From NCBI GenBank assembly GCA_031276725.1, contig JAISMM010000092.1:1-51110 (forward strand): a DNA stretch of 51,110 nucleotides, written 5' to 3'. The position numbers and the translations under genes are program-made. The notes under the pieces were generated by a model. It ran no database searches and was not told the origin of the DNA. It was given only the letters and a program-made list of their open reading frames with translations. Of the stretch, positions 44,002 to 51,110 are shown piece after piece (positions within the stretch are counted from its first letter, which is position 1; each line of letters opens with the position of its first letter). This DNA comes from Clostridiales bacterium. GTDB lineage: Bacteria > Bacillota > Clostridia > Christensenellales > Pumilibacteraceae.

Positions 44002-46863
44002 ATGAGCAAAGCCGTTACAAAAAAATTGCATTTTGCGCTCGCATTTTTGCTCTGTTTGCTCTGCTGTTTGGCGGCGGCGGGGGGTGCGGCTCTTTTTGCG
44101 TCCGCCGACTTTGACGCGACGGACTATCCGCGCGGGGACGGACTAAAATACTTTTACTTTACGCAACCAAAGGACATATACGTTTATAACAACAAGCTGT
44201 ACGTTTTAGATAAAACGGCGGCGACCAACGGCTTAAAAATCAAGGTGTTCCCGAAATTTCCGTCGACAGACGACCGATACGAGCTGAGCGTGGCGGACAA
44301 TCATATCGACCAAAGCAAGGTCAACGGCGGCGCGCCGTCCTTTCACGTGTACGGCGGAACCGTGTTCACCGTGGCGGCGAATAACTATATTTACGCGTAC
44401 GAGGACAAAGCCGGCGGGGCGCTTTTGGGAACGTCAGACCCGTTAGTTTATTCGAGCGCGGTGAGCGCCGATACGAGTATGCTGCTCGCGGCGGCGGCGC
44501 AAGAGAACGGCGGGGGCTACGTCTTTAACCAAATACGGGCGGTAACGATAACGTCCTCGCCGTCCTACAAGCTTACGGGGCAGCCCGCTCTGAATCTCGG
44601 CGATTTGGCGATACCGTCGGCGCAGAGAATAACGGCGGATATAGAGTGCCTTGCGCTAAAAGAATTTAATTCGCCGACCTCTTATACGCTTTTTGCGGCG
44701 ACAAAGAACTCTAACCAATACAACATACACCGCATAACAAACACAAACGGAGTGGCGACAATCTCTACGGTAAAGCCGCAAATATCCGGCGTTAAAAATA
44801 TAGTCAAGCTGAACGACAAGGACGGCAAGGGCAGATTTATATGCCTCCAAAACAACAGCGAGCTGACCATATATAAGGAAGCCGACGACGGATCTTATAA
44901 GACCGACGAATCCGTATCCGTAACCGGACGAACCTTTATGGCGATGTCGGTTAGCGGCGATTTTGTGTATGTGTTAAACGACGACAATTCCGTTTCGAGA
45001 TTCGACTTGAATAATTTTAACAAGGAGTCCGAAACGGTGCTTATGGCTTCGGCGGCGAACGCGGACGGCTTTTATAACGACCCTATGGACGTAGTAACCC
45101 GAAACGGCAAAATGTACGTCGCCGACTACGGCAATAACCGCGTGGCGACGCACGGCGACGGAGGGTACGGCGAGCTCGTCCCCGCCGCCCGCCCCGTAAC
45201 GGTAGCCGTGGACGGCTCGGGTAAGACCTACGCGGCCATAAGCGGCAAGGATATTTTTGAATTTGCCGCCGACGGCGACGGAAAATGGCAAAGCGTTTGG
45301 ACTGTGGATTATACCGTGGAAGACCTTAAAATCGATTCTAAAAACAATTTTTATTTGCTCGCGTCCGACAACAAACTGTATGCTTGCAAGCTGCTGACAT
45401 TAGAGGACGGGACAAAGCAGTCGGAATTAACTCCCGCCTACGGCGGCGGCGAGGTTTACGCCGTGGATACCAACGTAAGTACGCGGTATACGTACGTACT
45501 TGCAAAAACGTATCAAGCGGACGGCGCTACGGTGAAAAACAACCGCGAGGTAGTGCGCTTGGACGGCAACGGCGAAGCGAAATATACAAATATAGCGGGC
45601 GACGACATAACCGACATAGCCGTCGACGCGGATAACGGAATATACGTGTTAAAGTCGAACAATAACCTTACGCGGTACGACTACGACAAAACCGCCGACA
45701 GTTGGAGTTTGTACCAAAACCCCGGCAGCGACGTCGTGGCGGACTGCGCCGAGCTTACAAAAATTACCGTTTCGGCAATCGATAATAAAGCGGTCAAATA
45801 CCGCGATATTTTGGCGATAGACAATCCGCGCCACGCGGTAAAAATTATAAGCCGCGCAAAATTCGGATTTGACGAAAGCGTTCTGCCGCAAAACAACAAG
45901 CCCGACATAGCCGCACAGCCCGACCGCCCCGCCGAATCGGGCGGGATTATAAGAACCGTTATCGGGGACGGCGCGAGGGTGTACTCGATTCCGTCCGAGA
46001 TTTACGGCGGCATAGACGAGCTTAAAAACGGGCTTAAAGTGATAGTCCCCGACTACGATCCCGATTCGGCGTTTTCGCTGGTGATTGCCGACAACGTTCC
46101 GACGGTCGGCGCGGACGGCGGCGGCGGGCTTATAGTCGGCTACGTCAACAACGCGTTCTTGTCCGCTCCTATCGATTACGACAAGCCGCCCGAAGAGTCC
46201 TGCGACGCGTGGACGGACGGAACGACGGTTTATAAGTATCCGTCGCGTCAGTCGCCCGCGCTTGCGGACTTCGGCAGCGTAGGCAAGGGCGTTACGTTCG
46301 AGTTTTTGGATTTTGTGCATACGACCGTCGACGGCGAAAGAGCCTACGGCTATGTCGACAACTTTCCCGATACCACGGTGTCGCGGTACAGCAAAAGGTG
46401 GTACCGCGTCAAGGTCGAAAAGGACGGCGGGGCGGTAGAGGGCTATGTTATGTCGAACACCGTTTCGATATTGGGCGCGAACCCCGACTTTGGCGTGTAT
46501 CCGCAAAATAACGCCGAGATTATCGCAAAGGACAAAAATTATCCCGACTTGGGCGCGTACATTTATACCCTTAAAGACGGCGCGTTCGACGTCGACAACC
46601 GCTACGCTCCCCTGATTGTCGGCACAAAGGTCGAGGTCGCCGAAAGGTTCGACTCGTCGCGCCCCTATACCAAGATTCGCTTTTTGACCCGCTACGGAAT
46701 GGTCGAGGCTTACGTCGAGACCGCCAACCTGCGCTACTACGGCGTCAACGCCGTTCAGGTAGTCGCCGTCGCCCTAATCACCGTAACCCTGATGCTTATG
46801 ATCTTTATTTGCGTGCGAATGTATTATGTTCGCCGCCGCAAGCTCCTCGCCGCCGATCGGTGA
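44002..46863 (+). CDS. Large membrane-anchored exported protein with beta-propeller-like and SH3-like regions
   Basis: Product of 953 residues of unknown specific function. It has a signal peptide (basic start, hydrophobic 12-34, then ASA-type cleavage region) and a long extracytoplasmic part with NHL/propeller-like motifs such as GKMYVADYGNNRVATHGDG and IYVYNNKLYVLD. Two or three SH3b-like modules follow in the last third (TTVYKYPSRQSPALADFGSV, GYVDNFPDTT, RVKVEKDGGAVEGYVM). A single C-terminal membrane segment (about 916-940) ends in a basic tail YYVRRRK. The topology suggests a cell-surface sensor or wall-binding scaffold. ATG at 44002 is preferred to the in-frame GTG at 43993 because of the signal-peptide pattern and promoter position. 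It is a single-gene unit between repeat arrays. Confidence 0.8.
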   Translation: MSKAVTKKLHFALAFLLCLLCCLAAAGGAALFASADFDATDYPRGDGLKYFYFTQPKDIYVYNNKLYVLDKTAATNGLKIKVFPKFPSTDDRYELSVADNHIDQSKVNGGAPSFHVYGGTVFTVAANNYIYAYEDKAGGALLGTSDPLVYSSAVSADTSMLLAAAAQENGGGYVFNQIRAVTITSSPSYKLTGQPALNLGDLAIPSAQRITADIECLALKEFNSPTSYTLFAATKNSNQYNIHRITNTNGVATISTVKPQISGVKNIVKLNDKDGKGRFICLQNNSELTIYKEADDGSYKTDESVSVTGRTFMAMSVSGDFVYVLNDDNSVSRFDLNNFNKESETVLMASAANADGFYNDPMDVVTRNGKMYVADYGNNRVATHGDGGYGELVPAARPVTVAVDGSGKTYAAISGKDIFEFAADGDGKWQSVWTVDYTVEDLKIDSKNNFYLLASDNKLYACKLLTLEDGTKQSELTPAYGGGEVYAVDTNVSTRYTYVLAKTYQADGATVKNNREVVRLDGNGEAKYTNIAGDDITDIAVDADNGIYVLKSNNNLTRYDYDKTADSWSLYQNPGSDVVADCAELTKITVSAIDNKAVKYRDILAIDNPRHAVKIISRAKFGFDESVLPQNNKPDIAAQPDRPAESGGIIRTVIGDGARVYSIPSEIYGGIDELKNGLKVIVPDYDPDSAFSLVIADNVPTVGADGGGGLIVGYVNNAFLSAPIDYDKPPEESCDAWTDGTTVYKYPSRQSPALADFGSVGKGVTFEFLDFVHTTVDGERAYGYVDNFPDTTVSRYSKRWYRVKVEKDGGAVEGYVMSNTVSILGANPDFGVYPQNNAEIIAKDKNYPDLGAYIYTLKDGAFDVDNRYAPLIVGTKVEVAERFDSSRPYTKIRFLTRYGMVEAYVETANLRYYGVNAVQVVAVALITVTLMLMIFICVRMYYVRRRKLLAADR

Positions 46864-46904
46864 AAATTTTATGGTTTTTTTATTCTGCCATTACCTGATA
46901 ATCA

Positions 46905-47500
46905 AACCACCCCGGCAACTCCGTCGCCGCGAACCGAGCCGCCAAACGGCAAAGCCGTTTGCAGGGCGTGCGAGCTTGCGAGTTAAGCCCGTCAATAAGG
47001 CGAGGCGCTCCATAGAGAGGAATTTTGGAGAATGACCGAGTGCGGCGGACAAGTAACCACCCCGGCAACTCCGTCGCCACGAACCGAGCCGTCAAACGGC
47101 GAAGCCGTTTGCAGGGCGTGCGAGCTTGCGAGCTAAGCCCGTAAATAAGGCGAGGCGCTCCGTAGAGGGGAATTTTGGGGATATGTCGAGAGCGGCGGAC
47201 GAGTAACCACCCCGGCAACTCCGTTGCCACCCCTCCCCGGAGGGGAATTTTGGGGAATAGCCGAGTGCGGCGAACAAGCCGTTAAGAAAAATTGTCAAAC
47301 AGAAAAAGCTATCAATAATCACTCGGCATATCCACAAAATTCCCCTCTATGGAGGGGTGCACCGTAGGTGCGGGGTGGTTAAATCGCTTAGTTTTATCCG
47401 CTAAAAAATTCCCCTCTATGGAGTGCCTTGCCCGCGCGGTCGGGTTCCGTTCCGCGGACGCTATCAACGCCGCTGTATTGCCCGCTCGCCGCTATATTGC
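46905..47500. repeat. Family A repeat array with family B fragment
   Basis: Several copies in both orientations. Two long-type copies (about 46905-47030 and 47056-47175) have the hairpins AAACGGC-AAA-GCCGTTT and AAACGGC-GAA-GCCGTTT. Short-type copies contain GGCAAC-TCC-GTTGCC (about 47216-47260) and, on the other strand, GCACC-GTA-GGTGC (about 47353-47372). A fragment like the right arm of family B is at about 47460-47487. No gene is supported from 46864 to 47547. Confidence 0.85.
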
Positions 47501-47547
47501 CCGCTCATAGGATATTAAATTGTCCGCTCATAAGATATTAAACTTTC

Positions 47548-47576
47548 TTGACATTCGCGTTATTATATGCTATAAT
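47548..47576 (+). promoter_or_regulatory. Consensus promoter of lgt (leaderless arrangement)
   Basis: TTGACA (47548-47553), 17-nt spacer and TATAAT (47571-47576). The ATG begins at 47583, 6 nt after the -10 box, where the first transcribed base is expected. No Shine-Dalgarno sequence is present. Confidence 0.85.
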
Positions 47577-47582
47577 GCGCAT

Positions 47583-48380
47583 ATGTATCCGTATTTATTC
47601 GGCATAGAAAGTCCGTTTTTCGATATGTATACCATATTGATTATAGTCGGAATTTTGGCGGCGGTCGTGCTGTTCAAATTTTTGAACAAGCGCTTTGCCA
47701 CCGCCGATAAGGTCTATAATTTTTATTCGTTGTTGGGGCTTGTCGCGATAGGCGCGGGGCTTGTTTGCTCGTTCCTGTTTCAGCAAGTCTACAACCTTAT
47801 CGAGAGCGCAAGGGACGGGACGAAGTACGAGCCGGTCGGCGTAACGTTTTACGGCGGGCTTATCGGCGGCGTTTTGACGTTTATACTCGGCACGCTGTTT
47901 TTTGCAAAGCCCGACGTTAAAAAGGAGTTTTGGAGCGTCGCGAACCTTGCCGCCCCCTGCATCGTAATCGGTCACGCGTTCGGCCGCTACGGCTGCTACT
48001 GCGCGGGCTGCTGCTACGGCAAGCCCGTCGCCGCAAACCACTTCGGCATAGCGTTCCCGCAGGCGGGACGGCGCGTTATTCCCACAAACCTCTACGAGGC
48101 GCTTTTTTTGACCGCGCTCGCCGCCGCTATGCTGATTCTGCTGCTCCGCTCCAAAAAAACCGACCCGCAGCTCCTTGTTTACGCCTTCGCTTACGCTATT
48201 TTCCGCTTTATCATCGAATTTTACCGCGGCGACGACCGCGGCGTACTTATACCCGGTTTGTCCCCCTCGCAATGGTGGTCGATCGCCATATTCCTTACCG
48301 CCTCCGCCCTGGCGTTTTATGTGTATTACTTAAAGCGCGTCCCTTTTTCGGGGCGCGCAGACCGCCCGAATTCCCCATGA
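47583..48380 (+). CDS. lgt: Phosphatidylglycerol--prolipoprotein diacylglyceryl transferase
   Basis: Membrane enzyme that transfers diacylglycerol from phosphatidylglycerol to the lipobox Cys of prolipoproteins, the first step of lipoprotein maturation. The 265 residues contain about seven membrane segments and the Lgt signature HAFGRYGCYCAGCCYGKP (about 131-148), with FIIEFYRGDDRGV later. The N terminus MYPYLFGIESPFFDMY lacks the longer periplasmic arm of proteobacterial Lgt. The frame is open 21 codons upstream, but the consensus promoter lies there, so ATG at 47583 is chosen. It converges with the toxin-antitoxin pair. Confidence 0.9.
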   Translation: MYPYLFGIESPFFDMYTILIIVGILAAVVLFKFLNKRFATADKVYNFYSLLGLVAIGAGLVCSFLFQQVYNLIESARDGTKYEPVGVTFYGGLIGGVLTFILGTLFFAKPDVKKEFWSVANLAAPCIVIGHAFGRYGCYCAGCCYGKPVAANHFGIAFPQAGRRVIPTNLYEALFLTALAAAMLILLLRSKKTDPQLLVYAFAYAIFRFIIEFYRGDDRGVLIPGLSPSQWWSIAIFLTASALAFYVYYLKRVPFSGRADRPNSP

Positions 48381-48399
48381 TAAGTTTTTCGGCGGTTCG

Positions 48400-48675
48400 T
48401 TACACTATTTTCGCGCCGTGGACAATACGGCATAAAATAACCCGGTTTTTACTTTCGTCAATTTTGTAATGCGCGACATAGTTTTCTATAATTAATTTTC
48501 TGTATTTTCCGATGTCCGCGCCTTGTTGCGGAAACTCCGACAGCCCGCCTAAACGTTTTTTAATTAGGCTAGTAAACTCAACCGCCTTAACCGGATTGTC
48601 GGCGGCGATATAATCGAATATATTTAGCAAATCCGCGTCAAAACGCGCGGTGCCGACTACCGAAAACTTTTTCAC
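48400..48675 (-). CDS. RelE/ParE family toxin
   Basis: Product of 91 residues with the RelE/ParE fold pattern: an N-terminal strand and helix (ARFDADLLNIFDYIA, 10-24), ending in YRKLIIENYVAHYKID and the C-terminal strand NRVILCRIVHGAKI. Related proteins either cleave mRNA on the ribosome or inhibit gyrase; the sequence alone does not separate these, though the pattern is ParE-like. The ATG overlaps the antitoxin stop (ATGA), so the pair is co-translated. Confidence 0.87.
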   Translation of the reverse strand: MKKFSVVGTARFDADLLNIFDYIAADNPVKAVEFTSLIKKRLGGLSEFPQQGADIGKYRKLIIENYVAHYKIDESKNRVILCRIVHGAKIV

Positions 48676-48893
48676 GCTAAACCGGAATCCTTTAACGCCC
48701 GCACTTTTTCGTCCAGCTTGGCAAAAAGAACTTCAATAGGTTGTACCCGACCGTTGATTATATCGTCCTCGGCTTCGGCTAGCTTTACGGCTAAATCGAG
48801 CTTGCTCAGTCGTTCATACTCTTGACGGTTTAATATTACGGCGTTATCTAAAAAGATAGGTTCTCGCAATTCTTTAATTTCGTTCGCTTCCAT
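48672..48893 (-). CDS. Phd/YefM-like antitoxin
   Basis: Product of 73 residues. It contains IFLDNAVILNRQEYERL, resembling the middle of Phd/YefM antitoxins, then a charged helical C terminus (AEAEDDIINGRVQPIEVLFA), typical of the toxin-wrapping part. It is short for the family. It has GGGAGG before ATG and a consensus-type promoter. As first gene of the pair it probably autoregulates through this promoter together with the toxin. Confidence 0.82.
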   Translation of the reverse strand: MEANEIKELREPIFLDNAVILNRQEYERLSKLDLAVKLAEAEDDIINGRVQPIEVLFAKLDEKVRALKDSGLA

Positions 48894-48910
48894 ACGACCT
48901 CCCGATAGCT

Positions 48911-48938
48911 ATTATATCACATTTTCCGCTTTTGTCAA
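48911..48938 (-). promoter_or_regulatory. Promoter of the toxin-antitoxin operon
   Basis: Minus-strand TTGACA (48933-48938), 16-nt spacer and TATAAT (48911-48916). The predicted leader of about 11 nt contains GGGAGG. Confidence 0.85.
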
Positions 48939-49034
48939 AGGTTTTTTGTAGCTCTATATATAAACTTGACTGCGGGCTAAACGCGAGGGCGATAATCACT
49001 CCGGCAAGCGCATTCGCCGCCGTTTACCCCGCAG

Positions 49035-49087
49035 AAAGCTCCGGACAAGTGGGGGCGGCTTAAAGCCGGCTAAACTTGTCCGTAGCT
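49035..49087. repeat. Family C hairpin at the 3' end of the kinase gene
   Basis: Inverted repeat AAAGCT-N-CGGACAAGT paired with ACTTGTCCG-N-AGCTTT, with an inner GGCTT/AAGCC stem. It spans the last codons and stop of the kinase gene. A related sequence (CTCCGAACAAGTGGGGCGGC and GCCGACTAAACTTG) forms part of the P3 insertion of the TPP riboswitch. There is no T-run, so it is not a standard terminator. Confidence 0.65.
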
Positions 49088-49911
49088 TTACCTACGCATA
49101 TGTTCGTAGACGGAACCTTGCCGGACAAAATGTCGGGCAAATCGTATTTTGCCGAGGCGATGATTACGCGGGTGCCGGCGCGGACGCACGGCTTAATGTA
49201 TTCGAGCTTTGCCGCGGCGCCGTTCGCGCCCTTGCGCGAGGCCCCGGCGCAGAGCTTTTTAACGTTGTCGACGTTGGCTATAACTTCGTCGGCGTCCGCG
49301 CCGCCTATCGACGTTATAAGGCTTTGGGGGTCGGATAAATCGCGGTAAATCCCCTCTAATTCCGTCAAAATGACGAGCGTCTTCGCGTTGACAAGGCAGG
49401 CTATTTGAGCGGCGGTTTCGTCGTTGTCGACAAGCTCGACCGCGCGGCCCGTCGCGGTCAAAAGCTCGCGAATCTCCATTTTGCGGTTTTCCTCGCAGCT
49501 TACGGCGTCGTTATAATTGATGATCGGAATGCAGCTTTGTGCCGCCGCCCTAAGCAACAAATTCTTGATATGCGCCCGCTTTTGCGCGTCGTTGAAGTGC
49601 TGATGCTCCACAAGCACCTGCCGCACGCCGTAGCGCGCGTCGATAAAATTGCGGTACGTCTGCATAAGTATCGCCTGACCCTGGGCGGCGTAGTCCGTTT
49701 TAACGTCGTCCGACTCGCCGTTAAGCTCCGACCCGAACCGCTTTAAGTAGTCGAGCCGCCCGATCTCGGTCGCGCCCGACGACACCCAAAGCATACCCGG
49801 CCGCAGCGAGCGCGATATTCTTGCAAACTTATTGTAATCGATATCGTTGCCCTCTCTGTCGACGAGCGCTGTCGAACCGATTTTTCCTACTATTTCTATT
49901 CCGAATGTCAT
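49060..49911 (-). CDS. Amino-acid kinase family protein, glutamate 5-kinase-like
   Basis: Product of 283 residues beginning MTFGIEIVGKIGSTALVD. KIGS matches the N-terminal K-x-G-S of glutamate 5-kinases. Further motifs are VSSGATEIGR (about 42-51), AAQGQAILMQTYRNF, RQVLVEHQHFND, CIPIINYNDAVS and RKGANGAAAKLEYIKP. No C-terminal PUA domain and no adjacent proA, so a role in proline synthesis is uncertain; other acidic substrates are possible. The start at 49911 has GGAGAGG upstream and lies downstream of the predicted transcription start, excluding the longer frame to 49959. It is divergent from an ArsR-type regulator. The last codons lie in a family C hairpin. Confidence 0.8.
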   Translation of the reverse strand: MTFGIEIVGKIGSTALVDREGNDIDYNKFARISRSLRPGMLWVSSGATEIGRLDYLKRFGSELNGESDDVKTDYAAQGQAILMQTYRNFIDARYGVRQVLVEHQHFNDAQKRAHIKNLLLRAAAQSCIPIINYNDAVSCEENRKMEIRELLTATGRAVELVDNDETAAQIACLVNAKTLVILTELEGIYRDLSDPQSLITSIGGADADEVIANVDNVKKLCAGASRKGANGAAAKLEYIKPCVRAGTRVIIASAKYDLPDILSGKVPSTNICVGKATDKFSRL

Positions 49912-49959
49912 AACCTCTCCGAAGTTGTTATTTGAACATATTTTCATCTGAACATACAT

Positions 49960-49988
49960 AGTATACTCCCGCGCGAAAAATAAGTCAA
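49960..49988 (-). promoter_or_regulatory. Promoter of the glutamate-5-kinase-like gene
   Basis: Minus-strand TTGACT (49983-49988), 17-nt spacer and TATACT (49960-49965). Predicted leader of about 42 nt including GGAGAGG. Confidence 0.75.
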
Positions 49989-50007
49989 GTTAATTTTCCT
50001 TGACTTA
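49981..50007. promoter_or_regulatory. Palindrome shared by two divergent promoters, possible operator
   Basis: TAAGTCAAG (49981-49989) and CTTGACTTA (49999-50007) form a perfect 9-bp inverted repeat with a 9-bp spacer. Each arm contains the -35 box (TTGACT) of one divergent promoter, so one dimeric regulator bound here could control both. The adjacent ArsR-type gene product is the obvious candidate. Confidence 0.6.
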
Positions 50008-50028
50008 ACGCGACTGTTATACTATAAT
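50000..50028 (+). promoter_or_regulatory. Promoter of the ArsR-type regulator gene
   Basis: TTGACT (50000-50005), 17-nt spacer and TATAAT (50023-50028). The ATG at 50039 is 10 nt after the -10 box; a leader of about 4 nt with no Shine-Dalgarno sequence is predicted. Confidence 0.78.
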
Positions 50029-50038
50029 GTAAAGTATT

Positions 50039-50911
50039 ATGAAATATTACCGTTCACTGCGCGAGGCGTTCCCCATATGCGACGCGATAGGGAGTCCCGT
50101 CAGACTTGAATTATTGGAGCTTATAGCGGACAGGCGCGTCGCGAACCTCGACACGCTTGCAAAGAGTCTGCATTTAAGCAACGGCGCGCTCACAAAGCAT
50201 ATCGCCAAGCTCGAAGAGGCGGGGCTTGTGCGCGTAACGCGTACAAAGGGTAAGCGCGGCTTTCAAAAGCTGTGCTCCGTCGCGCAGGACAAGCTGATAA
50301 TCGATATAGCCGCCAATATCGAGACCGACTCGGCAAGGAGCTTCGAGATTCCGCTCGGGCTTTACTCCGATTTTACGATTGCGGGCTCGTGCGGGATAGT
50401 GTCGGCGGCAAACTATATCGGCGCGAGGAACGAAAAATCCTCGTTCCTGTCCGCCGCCCGCGCCGACGCCGCCGCCCTATGGTTCGAAAAAGGCAAGCTG
50501 ACCTATATGCTGCCGCCGCTCCCGAAAGCCGACAAAATCAGCGAGCTACGGTTCACATTCGAGATTTCACCCGACATTATAGGACGGCGGCCCGACAAAA
50601 CGGGCGACGTTTACTTTCGGCTAGATTCCGATTTTTTGGGCAAAGCCGAAATTTCCGCGCCCCCATCGGAGCGGCGCGGCTTTTTGACTCCCGCGTGGTA
50701 CGACTCGGTTCTGCCCCAATACGGCACCCTTAAAACCCTGCGCGTAACCCGCAAATGCACCTTTTTGGACGGCGAACGCATCTCCTCCGCCGCCCTCGCC
50801 GCCGCCCGCCCCGCCCGCCTTACCATCGGCTCCGACTCCGGTTTTATGCTGTTCGGCAAAAACTTCGGCGACTATAATTTCGGCATTATGTACTCGGCGG
50901 AATACGATTAA
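50039..50911 (+). CDS. ArsR-type winged-helix regulator with a C-terminal effector-like domain
   Basis: Product of 290 residues. Residues 10-85 form an ArsR-like winged helix: CDAIGSPVRLELLELIADR, DTLAKSLHLSNGALTKHIAKLEEAGLVRV. The remaining 190 residues are predicted beta-rich, with no metal-binding Cys/His motif of classic ArsR proteins, so this part may sense another ligand. I do not recognise its family. Divergent promoters with a shared palindrome point to control of the neighbouring kinase gene and of itself. A terminator hairpin overlaps its stop codon. Confidence 0.82.
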   Translation: MKYYRSLREAFPICDAIGSPVRLELLELIADRRVANLDTLAKSLHLSNGALTKHIAKLEEAGLVRVTRTKGKRGFQKLCSVAQDKLIIDIAANIETDSARSFEIPLGLYSDFTIAGSCGIVSAANYIGARNEKSSFLSAARADAAALWFEKGKLTYMLPPLPKADKISELRFTFEISPDIIGRRPDKTGDVYFRLDSDFLGKAEISAPPSERRGFLTPAWYDSVLPQYGTLKTLRVTRKCTFLDGERISSAALAAARPARLTIGSDSGFMLFGKNFGDYNFGIMYSAEYD

Positions 50912-50931
50912 AAACGCCTCGCGGCGTTTTT
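50910..50931 (+). terminator. Intrinsic terminator of the regulator gene
   Basis: Perfect stem AAAAACGCC/GGCGTTTTT with a TCGC loop, ending in five T residues. It begins within the TAA stop codon. The symmetric A- and T-runs could make it act in both directions. Confidence 0.85.
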
Positions 50932-51030
50932 CCCGGCCACACGCGGGACGGGTCTATACGACTCCGCGCTTGCCTTTCCCGTCCCGTCCGGACTCCTAAT
51001 AAAAAACAATATTTTTGCGGCTGTTACAAA

Positions 51031-51110
51031 TTAATTAAACCACCCCGCCGCTAACGCGCCACGAACCGAGCCGGCAAACGGCGTAGCCGTTTGTAGGGCG
51101 TGCGAGCTTG
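51031..51110. repeat. Family A repeat, long type, cut by the window end
   Basis: Begins CCACCCCGCCGCTAACGCG and contains the AAACGGC-GTA-GCCGTTT hairpin and GGGCGTGCGAGCTTG, as in the copies at 46905-47175. Between it and the terminator (50932-51030) I see nothing recognisable. Confidence 0.85.

Noticed and set aside
49912..49959. Earlier start of the kinase gene at 49959
   Set aside because: It would lie upstream of the predicted transcription start (about 49953) and lacks a Shine-Dalgarno sequence; 49911 has GGAGAGG and a better N terminus.

Overview
The window looks like a chromosomal segment of a GC-rich, spore-forming Bacillota, most likely an uncultured member of class Clostridia. The evidence is gene content and order: yicC-gmk-rpoZ-coaBC-priA-def-fmt-rsmB-rlmN-rpe-spoVM, yerC-pcrA-ligA, murD-ftsW, an ECF-type thiT behind a TPP riboswitch, fhs and recD2. 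A 25-codon spoVM gene is present, which points to endospore formation. I see no rRNA, tRNA, prophage, complete insertion sequence or CRISPR array.

Layout. 1-2.1 kb: repeat sequence, then two unknown multipass membrane proteins. 2.1-3.5 kb: a hairpin repeat, a consensus promoter, a TPP riboswitch with a very long P3 arm plus terminator, and thiT. 3.4-7.5 kb: ftsW, murD and a VanW-family gene. 7.6-18.3 kb: one long co-oriented housekeeping cluster starting at a strong promoter near 18.29 kb and covering translation, DNA replication restart, CoA and nucleotide functions, with spoVM at its far end. 18.3-22.75 kb: yerC-pcrA-ligA. 22.75-26.7 kb: repeat-rich, with a small helical protein and a D-Ala-D-Ala ligase homologue carrying a 33-bp minisatellite. 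26.7-32.6 kb: a surface-polysaccharide operon (Wzz/BY-kinase-like protein, CapD-type dehydratase, UppP, O-antigen-ligase-like protein). 33.3-43.4 kb: recD2 and a run ending in fhs, glnS and a short alaS. 44-46.9 kb: a large membrane-anchored exported protein. 47.5-48.9 kb: lgt and a toxin-antitoxin pair. 49-50.9 kb: a glutamate-5-kinase-like protein divergent from an ArsR-type regulator.

The window's main unusual content is non-coding. At least four families of hairpin or inverted-repeat elements fill almost every gap longer than 300 bp. In two of them the arms differ between copies but pairing is kept. Several elements overlap the stop codons of neighbouring genes. Five genes have near-consensus promoters whose -10 box lies 6-10 nt before the start codon with no Shine-Dalgarno sequence, suggesting leaderless or nearly leaderless mRNAs alongside normal Shine-Dalgarno genes. 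Several envelope-biosynthesis enzymes (Ddl, MurD, UppP) carry in-frame tandem repeats in loops.

All functional calls come from reading motifs and gene order by eye; no database search was run.
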